DNA of 38,209 nucleotides from Phycisphaerae bacterium (GTDB taxonomy: Bacteria > Planctomycetota > Phycisphaerae > Sedimentisphaerales > Anaerobacaceae). Numbering within the stretch: the stretch's first letter is position 1; each line of letters opens with the position of its first letter. The position numbers were made by a program, and so were the translations under genes. Location: contig JAUVVQ010000022.1 in NCBI GenBank assembly GCA_030604525.1, positions 1 to 38,209 on the forward strand, written 5' to 3'. This document shows positions 14,081 through 22,472 of this stretch, piece after piece. A model generated the notes under the pieces. That model did not search any database, was not told the DNA's origin, and saw only the letters and a program-made list of their open reading frames with translations.

Positions 14081-16519
14081 TTATTTTTTTGCCTTGTTTT
14101 CGTTTGGTTTTTTGATTGTTGTGTTTAATTCGGAGGCCATATCCCGGACGAGTTTATTGTTATCATTTACAGCAAACCAGCTGACGACCTCGTTGAAGTT
14201 TTCATTTTGATTTTTTGCCAGCAGATAGATTGCGATAAGTCTGACAGGGAAGTTATCATCGTATAGATTTTCAGCGACGGCATTAGTCATTTCATAGTTT
14301 AGAGGAGTGTATAACATTTGCGCCATAGCATTTGCTTTAACCGTCCAGTTTTCATCTTTGAGGTTATGGACTATTGCGGCTTTTAGTAGTTCGGGCATCC
14401 AATCGGCGTATATAAATTTGTATTGAGCTTCTTTATTTGCGATGGAGTTTTGTTCTGCGAGCAGGCCTGTAAAGAGATTTGCTATTTGGATTTTTTGACC
14501 CAGCTTTCCTTTTGAGATGGCATTGAAACGGTTTCTCAGGAATTCAGCATTGAGCTTGAGTGGTGAGCGTTTGACGGTGGTTTTGACGGGAGATATTTCG
14601 TTTATGTAGTTTGTTGTTTTACCTTTAGGTGTTGTGACGGGGTCTAAGAAGGCGGTGAATTCGATATTCAGGGAGGCCTGGGGGTGAGTGGTTAAGATAT
14701 TTTTTAGTTCTGCGGCGTATAGCTTCAAAGGGATAAGCAGATTTTGGCCCGGCTGGATAGGGGAAGAGGGTAAGATTCTTTTGTTTACGAGAGCCGGTAT
14801 TTGTTTTGTCAGGTCGCCGGTGATATTTGCATCGACTCTTATGTAACCTTTGAAGAGAGAGTCGTCAGAGATAACGAGCGGTTCTTTGGAGTTGTTTGTT
14901 ACATTAAGATTCGCCTTGAATTTATCATCGTATGCGAATTTGTTACCCCTGGTGTTTAACCGGACTTGAATTATTTTATCGGGAGGGTAGAATTCCGGGA
15001 CGAGCGGCCTCTGGAGGTTATTTTTTAAATCCTTGAGGGTCAATTGAGCGTCAACGGGTTTTAAGTATTGTCCCCCTTGTTTTTGAATGATATTTTTTGC
15101 GAGCTGAGCTTCGAGCGAGGCGGGGTCTTTTTCGATAGCGTCCTGGAGGTATTTAAGAGCTTGTTGTTTTTGCTGTTTTTCCAGCAGGATTTTGGCGAGC
15201 GTCAAGTTGCTTATTTGGTTTTTCGGGTAATTTTCGATGATATTTTCAGCCCATTGGTTTTGTCCATTTTCTGTTAGAGCGTAAGCCAGGAGTGCTGCTG
15301 CGATTGGTGAATTTGGCTCAGCGGCATAAGCTTTGTTGGCCCAATTGATTGCTTCTGCAGGTTTTGGTTTTGCAAAGCAATAGAACCAGGCCAATTGTTG
15401 TTGGTTAACCAGATTTGTCTGCGGATTTTCCTTGATAATTTTCAGAGCTTTTTCTTCAGCATTTTCCAGGATTTGTTTTGCTTGTTGAGGAGCGGTTTTT
15501 TGAGTGGCTTTTGCTGCTATAGCTTCTGTTATGAGGTCGAATGTGCCGGATTTTCGGATTTTTTCTGCAATTTCCAGGGCCTTGTGCTGATTTTTTTCGG
15601 TGCTGCAGTAATTCAGCATCCAAGGCAGGTAGATATAAGAAGGGAGAGGTTTTTCAGAATATAAGTATTCGTGTAGGTCGGCGCAGTATTTGTATGCGTC
15701 AGCAGCGATTTGAAACAGGTTCAGTTGTTCTGCATATTTGGCGAAGTCCATAGCGGTGTCGAAATTGAGTGGATTTTCAGTTATCCTCAGCCGCAATTGC
15801 AGCAGGTAGGTTGCAGGTTTGATTTGCCGGGGGACTATTTCAGCGAGCTTATAAAAGGCGAGGTTGTTGTAATTATACTTGTCGTATGCCTGCATCAGGT
15901 AAGCAGTGGCGGAGTTTGCGTCAGTTTTTTCAGCAGCTAACAGGCCGAGCTCTGTGGCTAAGTATGAGTCAAAGCGGTTGTTTTTACCGGCAAGCTCGGT
16001 AAAAGCTTTTTGTAGTAATTCTTCGCGCTGCCGGCGTGTATCTAATTTCTGGAGAGAAAAGTTTATTGCATTTTTCAGGATGTAGAAATCGGCAGATTCG
16101 TCGATGTATGTCAGCAGTAACTGGTAAACGAGCTGGGAATTGTCGGTTTGTGCATTTTCGGTTTTATTTTGTTCCGCTGTCTGCGGATAGGAAGAGGCGA
16201 GTTTGAGCGTATAAGGGAGGGCAAAAGGCAGCTGTTGGTCAAGCTGCATTGCAGCTTTGAGGAAAATAATCGCCTGATTTTTTTTCGATAAATCGGTGTC
16301 CTGGAAATTTATTTTCTGGTTTTGCGGGTTGATTTTTTTGGAATTAGTGAGCTCGTAAGCGATGTCCAGGAATTTTTCAGCGACTGATGTCGAATAAAGG
16401 GACTCAGTGGGTTGTTGGGCAATGGTATTTTGACCTAACGGCAGAAAGGTTATTATCGCAAGTGCCCAGATGGGTATTTTCATTTTAGCATTTTCATTTT
16501 TGGGACTTTTTTTGGTCAT
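14081..16519 (-). CDS. Exported TPR-repeat protein, 812 aa
   Basis: I do not recognise a named family. Residues about 13-35 form a signal peptide (PIWALAIITFLPLG). The first 500 residues are helical with TPR-like pairs (for example AINWANKAYAAEPNSPIAAALL and ALKYLQDAIEKDPASLEAQL), followed by a beta-rich middle (about 540-660) and a helical end that looks HEAT-like (ENWTVKANAMAQMLYTPL, DDNFPVRLIAIYLLAKNQ). It is probably a periplasmic or surface scaffold. The longest frame begins at 16579; ATG 16519 is preferred because GGAGA lies 6-8 bases upstream and the signal peptide follows closely. It lies downstream of murJ on the same strand, with a 184-base gap. Confidence 0.75.
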   Translation of the reverse strand: MTKKSPKNENAKMKIPIWALAIITFLPLGQNTIAQQPTESLYSTSVAEKFLDIAYELTNSKKINPQNQKINFQDTDLSKKNQAIIFLKAAMQLDQQLPFALPYTLKLASSYPQTAEQNKTENAQTDNSQLVYQLLLTYIDESADFYILKNAINFSLQKLDTRRQREELLQKAFTELAGKNNRFDSYLATELGLLAAEKTDANSATAYLMQAYDKYNYNNLAFYKLAEIVPRQIKPATYLLQLRLRITENPLNFDTAMDFAKYAEQLNLFQIAADAYKYCADLHEYLYSEKPLPSYIYLPWMLNYCSTEKNQHKALEIAEKIRKSGTFDLITEAIAAKATQKTAPQQAKQILENAEEKALKIIKENPQTNLVNQQQLAWFYCFAKPKPAEAINWANKAYAAEPNSPIAAALLAYALTENGQNQWAENIIENYPKNQISNLTLAKILLEKQQKQQALKYLQDAIEKDPASLEAQLAKNIIQKQGGQYLKPVDAQLTLKDLKNNLQRPLVPEFYPPDKIIQVRLNTRGNKFAYDDKFKANLNVTNNSKEPLVISDDSLFKGYIRVDANITGDLTKQIPALVNKRILPSSPIQPGQNLLIPLKLYAAELKNILTTHPQASLNIEFTAFLDPVTTPKGKTTNYINEISPVKTTVKRSPLKLNAEFLRNRFNAISKGKLGQKIQIANLFTGLLAEQNSIANKEAQYKFIYADWMPELLKAAIVHNLKDENWTVKANAMAQMLYTPLNYEMTNAVAENLYDDNFPVRLIAIYLLAKNQNENFNEVVSWFAVNDNNKLVRDMASELNTTIKKPNENKAKK

Positions 16520-16703
16520 ATAATTCTCCGTCAAATGATACATTTGACTATCCGCATTAGTATGCGGGAAATATATCACAACCGCTTTCTGTATATTTCG
16601 GGAGATTTAGCTGTTTGCTTTACGTATAAATAGGCGTTGAAGTTGGGTATTTTTTTGAATTAGGGGTATTTTTCGGACGTAAAGGGGCAAATTGGTTTTG
16701 AAA

Positions 16704-18296
16704 TCACACTTCGATTTTCTTTGAGGTGAACAGTTCGAGCATTTCGATTTTCAATATTTTAGCGGCGAGAATATATGTAGCGGCTGCTGCCGGGACGGTG
16801 ATTGCGAGTCTGAGGATATGGAACCGGAAGGTATCAGGGAGTATTTTCATTATTGCGAGGATTGGAGCGGCGACGGCGGCCATTAGTGCGGTAGCGATGA
16901 TGGTTTTTATGAGTGTTTTAATTGTGCCGTGCAGGATTTGCGGACCGTGTTTTCTTCGCAGGATTGTGATGAGAATAACGACCTGTAGATATGAGCAGAC
17001 GGCGGTTGAGCAGGCGAGACCGGCGGTGGCGAGGGGCCAGATGAGTGTGAGGTTTAGTATTATGTTTAGAATAACGGCAAAGAGAGCGCTTTTGGCGGGA
17101 GTCTTCGAATCGTGCGTTGCGTAGAAAGCCCTTGTAACGATTTGCTGGATGAAGAAACCGGTGAGTCCGAGAGCGTAGAAGAGTAAGGTTTTAGCGGTGG
17201 CGTTAGTGTCGATTGTGTTGAATTTACCGTGCTGGAAGACAGCGGCGACGAGAGGTTTTGCGACGAGTATTAATCCGATTGTAGCGGGCAGTGCGATAAA
17301 GATAGCAGCTTTAAGTCCGACAGCGATGGTGCTTTTTAGTTTTTTGATATCGTTTTTTGCAGCACTTGCACTCATTACGGGAAAGACAGCGGTAGCCAGG
17401 GCGATGCCGAATACTCCGAGAGGGAATTGATAGAGTCGCTGTGCGACGTTCAGATATGAGACGGAGCCGCGGTGAATAGGATAAAGGATTTGTTTTCCGA
17501 AGAGGTAAAAGAATTGCCCTTTTTGCGGAGAGCCGGAGAGCCACCAGGCGATAAGGTCGTCGAAGAGCGTATTGATTTGCGTGACGGTAAGTCCAAGTAT
17601 CATCGGCGCCATCATTATCAGGATTTTTTTGAATGCCTGTGACCGGATTTGCCATTGCGGTCTGATAGATATGTGATTTGCTTTAAGGGGCGGGATTTGT
17701 ATGGCAATCTGAACGATTCCTGCGGCAAGGACAGCGAAAGCGATAGCGAAGAGCTGCTGTTTTGGTTGTATGTTCATCAGTGAGCCGGTAATAACAGCGG
17801 TAGCGATGATGAAGATGTTCAGGATGATAGGAGCGGCGGCGGGAGCGGCGAAGTGCCTGTGGACGTTTAAGATACCCGCTAGGATAGCGACGATGCAGAC
17901 CATAAGCATATACGGGAGCATAATTGAAGTGAAGGTGAGGATGAGTTTTGTGTCAGCATTTGTATCGAAATAAGTTTGATAAGCCCAGATGACGGTCCAT
18001 CCGAGAAGGACGATTGCGGCAAGAAGGACGAAGATGACGGTAACGACGGTGTTTGCAAGCTGAGCGGCTTTTTTTGGGTCTTTATGCAGCTGACTGCTGT
18101 AAACAGGAATGAAGGATGCGGAGGCGGCACCTTCGCCGAAGAGACGTCTGCTTAGATTAGGTATTTTAAAAGCGATGAACCAGGCGTCCAGCAGCCCTCC
18201 GGCGCCGAAATAATAGGTATAACATATAGTTCTGACCAGGCCGAAGAGCCGGGAGAGGGCGGTTAAAGAAACGATTTGTCTGAAGCCCTTTATCAT
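16704..18296 (-). CDS. murJ: Lipid II flippase MurJ (MviN family)
   Basis: Moves the peptidoglycan precursor lipid II across the inner membrane. 530 aa with about 14 membrane segments, the size of the family. The N-terminus RQIVSLTALSRLFGLVRTIC and the following GAGGLLDAWFIAFKIPNLSRRLFGEGA are the signature of MurJ. Later segments (LPATIGLILVAKPLVAAVFQHGKF, ALGLTGFFIQQIVTRAFYAT) also fit. It is preceded by a rodA-type gene 64 bases upstream on the same strand, forming a cell-wall synthesis pair. Some Planctomycetota were once thought to lack peptidoglycan; this pair supports a wall here. Confidence 0.95.
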   Translation of the reverse strand: MIKGFRQIVSLTALSRLFGLVRTICYTYYFGAGGLLDAWFIAFKIPNLSRRLFGEGAASASFIPVYSSQLHKDPKKAAQLANTVVTVIFVLLAAIVLLGWTVIWAYQTYFDTNADTKLILTFTSIMLPYMLMVCIVAILAGILNVHRHFAAPAAAPIILNIFIIATAVITGSLMNIQPKQQLFAIAFAVLAAGIVQIAIQIPPLKANHISIRPQWQIRSQAFKKILIMMAPMILGLTVTQINTLFDDLIAWWLSGSPQKGQFFYLFGKQILYPIHRGSVSYLNVAQRLYQFPLGVFGIALATAVFPVMSASAAKNDIKKLKSTIAVGLKAAIFIALPATIGLILVAKPLVAAVFQHGKFNTIDTNATAKTLLFYALGLTGFFIQQIVTRAFYATHDSKTPAKSALFAVILNIILNLTLIWPLATAGLACSTAVCSYLQVVILITILRRKHGPQILHGTIKTLIKTIIATALMAAVAAPILAIMKILPDTFRFHILRLAITVPAAAATYILAAKILKIEMLELFTSKKIEV

Positions 18297-18360
18297 TTTT
18301 TGTATGTTTTTTATAACCTTTGATTTTTTATTTTATCTTAATACGAGCTGCTTGTTTTTT

Positions 18361-19599
18361 CTACTGAAATAATTTGCGTGCGACACTGAAAGGTCTGCAC
18401 CTTCCTACATTATTTAAGAGTCCTAAGGCGAGCATATTGACGAGTATGCTTGAGCCGCCGTAACTTACGAGCGGCAGAGTCAGGCCGGTGATGGGCATCA
18501 GTCCCAGTGTCATAGAGATGTTTACGATGACCTCGATGGTGAACATTATAACGATGCCCGTAGCGAGTAGTCTTCCGAATGGGTCGGTGTTATTTGCGGC
18601 GATTTCGAGTCCGCAGGTTATGATAATGATATAGAGAGCGATTACGATGAGGCAGCCGTAGAAGCCCCATTGTTGAGCGATGGCGGCGAAGATGAAGTCG
18701 TTGTGCCTTTCGGGCAGGAAGTTGTATTTTATGAAAGGTCCCTTTGCGAATCCGTTTCCTTTTAAACCGCCTGCAGCGACGGCATATTTAGAGCGGATGA
18801 GGTGGTATCCCCAGTCGTTTTCCCACTGTTTTTTCGAGAATTTTTCCCCGACGAGGATTTTTCCAATAACCGGATGCTGTTCAGCTTTTTTCTGAACCCA
18901 TTCGTTTTGGAGGATGACACTGCTGATTCTGATTTTCTGATAGTTGTTCATTCTCATCCAGAGCAGAGGGCTGACGAGCAGAGCGAGGAAGATGATTATG
19001 AGCAGGTGTTTTATTTTTGCCCCGGCGATAAAGAGCATAATGAAGAGCGTCGGGAGCATAAGCAGGACGGTTCCGAGGTCTGGTTCGAGCAGGATTAAGA
19101 ACATAGGCAGGATGGTGAGGATGAACGGTCCGAAGAGAGCTTTGAAATTTCTGTAGTTGCTTCTGTATCTGAGGTACCATGCCAGGGCAATGATGTAGGT
19201 AATTTTGCAAAATTCAGATGGTTGTATGCTTGGCAAGTCGGGGTGTATTTTGAGCCACCTTCTGGCGTTGTTGATTACGGGTACGAAAGGCAGGTCGATG
19301 AAATTATCCAGGAGCAGGACTGCTAAGAGCAGGAGTGACAGGGCATAGAGCCAGTAGCTAATTCTGCCGAGCCGTCGGTAGTTGATGATGTTAACAGTTA
19401 TATAAGCGATGAATGCAATGGCGGCGAATACGATTTGTTTTTTCCAGAGGTTTTCGAACTGTTGCGTATCGGAGTTTTGAGGAGCGGCGGGGTTTCCTAT
19501 AGCATATATTGTAACTATGCCGAGAGCGATGAGCGTCAATGCCCCGGCCAGCATAACCAGTCTTATTCCCAAAAGCCGACCTTTAAGAAATTTTACCAT
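18361..19599 (-). CDS. rodA: RodA/FtsW-family peptidoglycan glycosyltransferase
   Basis: A SEDS-family polymerase that joins lipid II into glycan strands together with a class B PBP. 412 aa with about 10 membrane segments. Motifs: NNARRWLKI, IQPSEFCKI, LEPDLGT, a KGNGFAKGPFIKYNFLPERHNDFIF-type loop with the family's FLPE..nDFIF, and the C-terminal GLTLPLVSYGGSSIL. The pattern and length are nearer RodA (elongation) than FtsW, but the two cannot be separated with certainty by eye. No mreBCD or PBP2 gene is in the window. It is the first gene of the rodA-murJ pair. Confidence 0.9.
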   Translation of the reverse strand: MVKFLKGRLLGIRLVMLAGALTLIALGIVTIYAIGNPAAPQNSDTQQFENLWKKQIVFAAIAFIAYITVNIINYRRLGRISYWLYALSLLLLAVLLLDNFIDLPFVPVINNARRWLKIHPDLPSIQPSEFCKITYIIALAWYLRYRSNYRNFKALFGPFILTILPMFLILLEPDLGTVLLMLPTLFIMLFIAGAKIKHLLIIIFLALLVSPLLWMRMNNYQKIRISSVILQNEWVQKKAEQHPVIGKILVGEKFSKKQWENDWGYHLIRSKYAVAAGGLKGNGFAKGPFIKYNFLPERHNDFIFAAIAQQWGFYGCLIVIALYIIIITCGLEIAANNTDPFGRLLATGIVIMFTIEVIVNISMTLGLMPITGLTLPLVSYGGSSILVNMLALGLLNNVGRCRPFSVARKLFQ

Positions 19600-19797
19600 A
19601 TCAGCAAAATACCACAGGATGAGAGAAAACTCTATATGAAGGCGGGCAGAAAGGGATTTTTTTTGGATTTTGGCTGAATTGCGGCTTATCCGCTTTTGTA
19701 TGTTCTTTATCCAGCGGGGTTTAGCGTTTTAGGCGATTTTTTAGCTGTTTCGTGCCGGTTCAGGGTAAAAAAAAATGGATATATTTGGATTTTTTGC

Positions 19798-19826
19798 TTG
19801 ATTTAATCAGCGGATTTTGGTATTTT
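19798..19826 (+). promoter_or_regulatory. Putative promoter upstream of dockerin gene
   Basis: TTGATT (19798-19803), a 17-base spacer, then TATTTT (19821-19826). Both hexamers are moderate matches. It is the best sigma-70-like pair found in this region. Confidence 0.35.
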
Positions 19827-20000
19827 ACACTTAACTTCACCACATAGGACTTCGGGTAGTGTAGTAACGGAGTCCGAGAAAGAACTTTGTGTAGTGTCTG
19901 TAAAACCTGTTTTCGCTTTGTGGCGAGAAAGGAGGAGATGAAAAGGACGTAGAAGTTCATTTCTGTAAAGGGCGGGCTTGCCTGTCGGTCTGTGATTTCA

Positions 20001-20093
20001 ATGCGTGCGCATCCAAAGGTACCGATGTATTGGGATGAAATATCGCTGAAAGAAGCTGTTAAAAGACAGGATTTAGATTCTTATTATTATTAG
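20001..20093 (+). CDS. Possible small peptide in the leader, 30 aa
   Basis: The frame opens at ATG 20001 and closes at TAG 20091. The product starts MRAHPKVPMYWDEISLKEAV and ends in SYYY. Composition is protein-like (mixed charges, Trp, Tyr), but no Shine-Dalgarno sequence is visible. It may be a leader peptide or chance. It is reported because it lies wholly in the long leader of the next gene. Confidence 0.2.
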   Translation: MRAHPKVPMYWDEISLKEAVKRQDLDSYYY

Positions 20094-20160
20094 TTATGAC
20101 CAAGATATGGCAGAGTGTGTAGCTTTGCCGATTATGAAGAGAAGAAAGGTAGGTAAGATT

Positions 20161-21024
20161 ATGAAGAAGATGATTTTTTTGTTAGCATTACTGGTAATCG
20201 CCTCGCCCGTTATCTCCAAGGTCGTTGTGGATCCTAATAATCTTTGGGAGACCTGGGTCGGAGATGACCCCAACTTTGCGTGGGCGGAATTCGGCCTTAG
20301 TTATGATGCTAACGGCGAAGGCAATATCCGTGCATTCGCGCTGGATATCGAAGTTACAGGTCCGTGTGATCCCGAGATTGACTGGATCTGGCGTGACCCT
20401 GAAGTGGACCATCCCTACAGGATTACCCCTGGTAATATTAGCATCGTGGATGGCGAGATAGGCGATTTGGGAGATGTTGTTTTCTTTGAGGGTCCAGGCG
20501 TACCTGAAGGTTGTGCAACAATAGAGATGGGCTCGCTTTATGAGGGCGAAGCCCCGGATCCGAATGGCACACTTGTTGGAATATCGATTAGAGGTGCTGA
20601 AGGCACTACCGTAACAGTTTGTGTTTCGGAGAATGCGCTTCGCGGTGGTATTGTAATGGAAGACCCGGCGCTCAACCCCGGCTTACATTCCGAATGTCTG
20701 GAAATTGAGCTGCCGGCCGCTTATAGCGGCTGCTTCCCGTTAGACGACCCTGCCTGGGATACGTGGGATGCTGTAGGCCAGCCGGATAGTTGGTGCTACG
20801 ACTGCTTCAGGTGTGGTGATGCCACTGGTGACTGCCTGGTAACGGCAGCGGATGCAGTGACCCTGATTAACGCATGGCCACCGCAGGCTTATGATGCCGA
20901 TGCTGACTTTAACATGAGCGGCACGGTAACCACAGCAGATGCAGTTGTGCTGATCAATCACTGGCCACCGCAGGAAAGTTGTCCGTCAGCAGAAGGTTGT
21001 AGTCCGTGCACACCTATTGAGTAA
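20161..21024 (+). CDS. Secreted protein with C-terminal dockerin type I domain, 287 aa
   Basis: Signal peptide at 1-19 (KKMIFLLALLVIASPVIS). The N-terminal 190 residues are beta-rich and acidic with paired Cys; the family has no function I can name. The C-terminus is a dockerin with two Ca-binding loops: GDATGDCLVTAADAVTLINA (219-238) and DADFNMSGTVTTADAVVLIN (247-266), each followed by WPP. In cellulosomes dockerins bind cohesins; in Planctomycetota most dockerin proteins have unknown partners and no cohesin is seen here. The start at 20161 is chosen for the signal peptide and the AGGTAGGT sequence upstream; an ATG at 20134 would add a basic extension. Confidence 0.85.
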   Translation: MKKMIFLLALLVIASPVISKVVVDPNNLWETWVGDDPNFAWAEFGLSYDANGEGNIRAFALDIEVTGPCDPEIDWIWRDPEVDHPYRITPGNISIVDGEIGDLGDVVFFEGPGVPEGCATIEMGSLYEGEAPDPNGTLVGISIRGAEGTTVTVCVSENALRGGIVMEDPALNPGLHSECLEIELPAAYSGCFPLDDPAWDTWDAVGQPDSWCYDCFRCGDATGDCLVTAADAVTLINAWPPQAYDADADFNMSGTVTTADAVVLINHWPPQESCPSAEGCSPCTPIE

Positions 21025-21095
21025 TGTTTTTTGAAGAAAGTTTGATTTTTAGTTGTTTTTAAAAGGTGATGTTAATAATTAAGAAGGAGGAAATT

Positions 21096-21719
21096 ATGAA
21101 GAAGTTATTAGTGATGTTGGTGATGTTAGGCGTAGCTTCGATGGCTCAGGCGGATTTGATGCTGACCGTCAACGGTGTAGATGCAGAGGGTCAGGTAATT
21201 GACCTTATGCCTTCTGACTACATCGAGATTGATGTTGATGTGCCGGCTGGCATTTTTATCGGAACTTACGATGTTGCGCTGGTGCTCAGCAATGGGCAGG
21301 CAGAATTTGACCCCATACCTTATTGGGTACCTCCTGAAGGTTTCACTCCAGGTTATTGGGAAGGGATTGCTTTCCCGACAGTTTTTGCCTTTGCACCAAG
21401 TACTGTCCAGTCTGCAGACGCTGGGTACGTTAGAATAATGGGTGCCAAGAACTACTCTCAGATGGATGTTGCAATGCCCGGAGATATCATTATGAACGCG
21501 CTGATGCTGCACTGTCTTGACGGTACAGATGTTGTTCTCGATCTGGTAGTAGCAGATGCCGCTGGTATGGTTGGATTTTTGGGTTCGCCAGATGTTCCGA
21601 TTACATATGAGACCGGTCAGGTTCTCGGCAGCGTAACACTTCACCAGATTCCCGAGCCGGCCACACTGGCCCTTCTGGGTCTTGGCGGATTGTTCCTTCG
21701 CAGACGTAAACGTGCATAA
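21096..21719 (+). CDS. PEP-CTERM sorting-domain protein, 207 aa
   Basis: An exported protein with signal peptide (1-19, KKLLVMLVMLGVASMAQA) and a C-terminal PEP-CTERM tripartite signal: PEPATLALLGLGG, hydrophobic helix, then RRRKR at the end (about 186-207). Exosortase cuts and attaches such proteins at the surface, often with exopolysaccharide. The middle is a beta-sandwich-like domain resembling a cohesin-like fold (VDVPAGIFIGTYDVALVLS), but this is not certain. AAGGAGG lies 6 bases before ATG 21096, which fixes the start. It follows the dockerin gene by 71 bases and ends in a strong terminator, so the two may be an operon. Confidence 0.92.
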   Translation: MKKLLVMLVMLGVASMAQADLMLTVNGVDAEGQVIDLMPSDYIEIDVDVPAGIFIGTYDVALVLSNGQAEFDPIPYWVPPEGFTPGYWEGIAFPTVFAFAPSTVQSADAGYVRIMGAKNYSQMDVAMPGDIIMNALMLHCLDGTDVVLDLVVADAAGMVGFLGSPDVPITYETGQVLGSVTLHQIPEPATLALLGLGGLFLRRRKRA

Positions 21720-21753
21720 GATAAGCAACGAAGCTTAAGTTAGTTTTGAGCAT

Positions 21754-21787
21754 AAAAAGAGGCGAGTTTTGACTCGCCTCTTTTTTT
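21754..21787 (+). terminator. Rho-independent terminator after the PEP-CTERM gene
   Basis: AGAGGCGAGT (about 21758-21768) and ACTCGCCTCT (21772-21781) form a 10-bp stem followed by seven T, with A's before it. Confidence 0.92.
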
Positions 21788-21820
21788 CGTTTATTTCGGT
21801 GCAGATTGTGTTATAGTTTT

Positions 21821-21960
21821 TTAGACGCTGATTTCGCAGATTGACGCAGAGAAAAGTAAAAAGTAGAATATGTTTAGACGCTGATTTCGCAGATTGACGC
21901 AGAGAAAAGTAAAAAGTAGAATATGTTTAGACGCGCGATTGTGCGGAGAAAAGTAAAGAG
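21821..21960 (+). repeat. Tandem 53-bp repeat before the GxxExxY gene
   Basis: The unit begins TTAGACGCTGATTTCGCAGA and includes TTGACGCAGAGAAAAG. Copy 1 is 21821-21873, copy 2 is 21874-21926 (identical), and copy 3 is 21927-21960 (shortened and mutated, TTAGACGCGCGATTGTGCGG...). Related words recur at the 3' end of the gene and, inverted, beyond it. Confidence 0.9.
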
Positions 21961-21965
21961 TAGTT

Positions 21966-22358
21966 ATGTATAAACATGCCGAGCTTACAGGGAAAATAAT
22001 TAAAGCGGCGCAAAACGTTCACAATGAACTGGGATACGGTTTTATTGAGAAGGTTTATCATAATGCGATAGTATTAGAACTGCGTAAAGCAGGGTTTGAA
22101 GCGGTTTCTGAGAAGCCGATTACGGTGTATTATAATGGTCAGGTCGTTGGTGAATACTTCGCAGATATAGTTGTTGCTGATAAGGTGATATTGGAGATTA
22201 AAGCAGTGCAGACACTTAATAGTGCCCATGAAGCTCAACTGGTCAACTATCTAAAGGCGACTAACATTGATGTGGGCTTATTGCTGAACTTCGGGAAATC
22301 ATTAGAGGTTAAACGCAAGATATTCGAAACAGCCCGTCATAAATCACTTAGACGCTGA
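21966..22358 (+). CDS. GxxExxY protein (PD-(D/E)xK nuclease-like), 130 aa
   Basis: The family signature is visible as GFIEKVY (G25, E28, Y31), after HAELTGKIIKAAQNVHNELG. A nuclease-like core follows: EYFADIVVADKVILEIKAV, with Asp and an ExK as in PD-(D/E)xK enzymes. Activity has, to my knowledge, not been settled. The gene sits inside repeats: the tandem 53-bp units end 5 bases before its ATG. Its last codons and stop (CTT AGA CGC TGA) are themselves the repeat word TTAGACGCTGA. That suggests the gene moves or spreads together with the repeats. There is no good Shine-Dalgarno sequence (AGTAAAGAGTAGTTATG). Confidence 0.9.
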   Translation: MYKHAELTGKIIKAAQNVHNELGYGFIEKVYHNAIVLELRKAGFEAVSEKPITVYYNGQVVGEYFADIVVADKVILEIKAVQTLNSAHEAQLVNYLKATNIDVGLLLNFGKSLEVKRKIFETARHKSLRR

Positions 22359-22449
22359 TACCCGCCTGCGCGGGTAACAAGTTTTGCAGCTTTGCCTTAA
22401 AAGAATAAATAATTGAATATCTGCGTTAATCAGCGTAATCTGCGTCTAA
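22348..22449. repeat. Repeat words and hairpin after the GxxExxY gene
   Basis: TTAGACGCTGAT at 22348-22359 is a direct copy of the unit start. It is followed by the hairpin ACCCGC-CTGC-GCGGGT (22360-22375). At 22419-22449 lies an inverted relative whose complement begins TTAGACGCAGATTACGCTGA. The gene is thus bracketed by direct copies upstream and an inverted copy downstream. Confidence 0.8.
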
Positions 22450-22472
22450 TAAAGTTGAAGGGATATAATATT

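Larger units (their letters stand above)
19600..20160. other. Long intergenic region / leader of the dockerin gene
   Basis: This is 561 bases between divergent genes. It holds a promoter-like pair at 19798-19826, an inverted repeat GGACT...AGTCC at about 19848-19878, a GGAGG-ATG followed after three codons by a stop near 19930, and a 30-codon frame at 20001-20093. If the promoter is real, the dockerin gene has a leader of about 330 bases. Confidence 0.5.
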
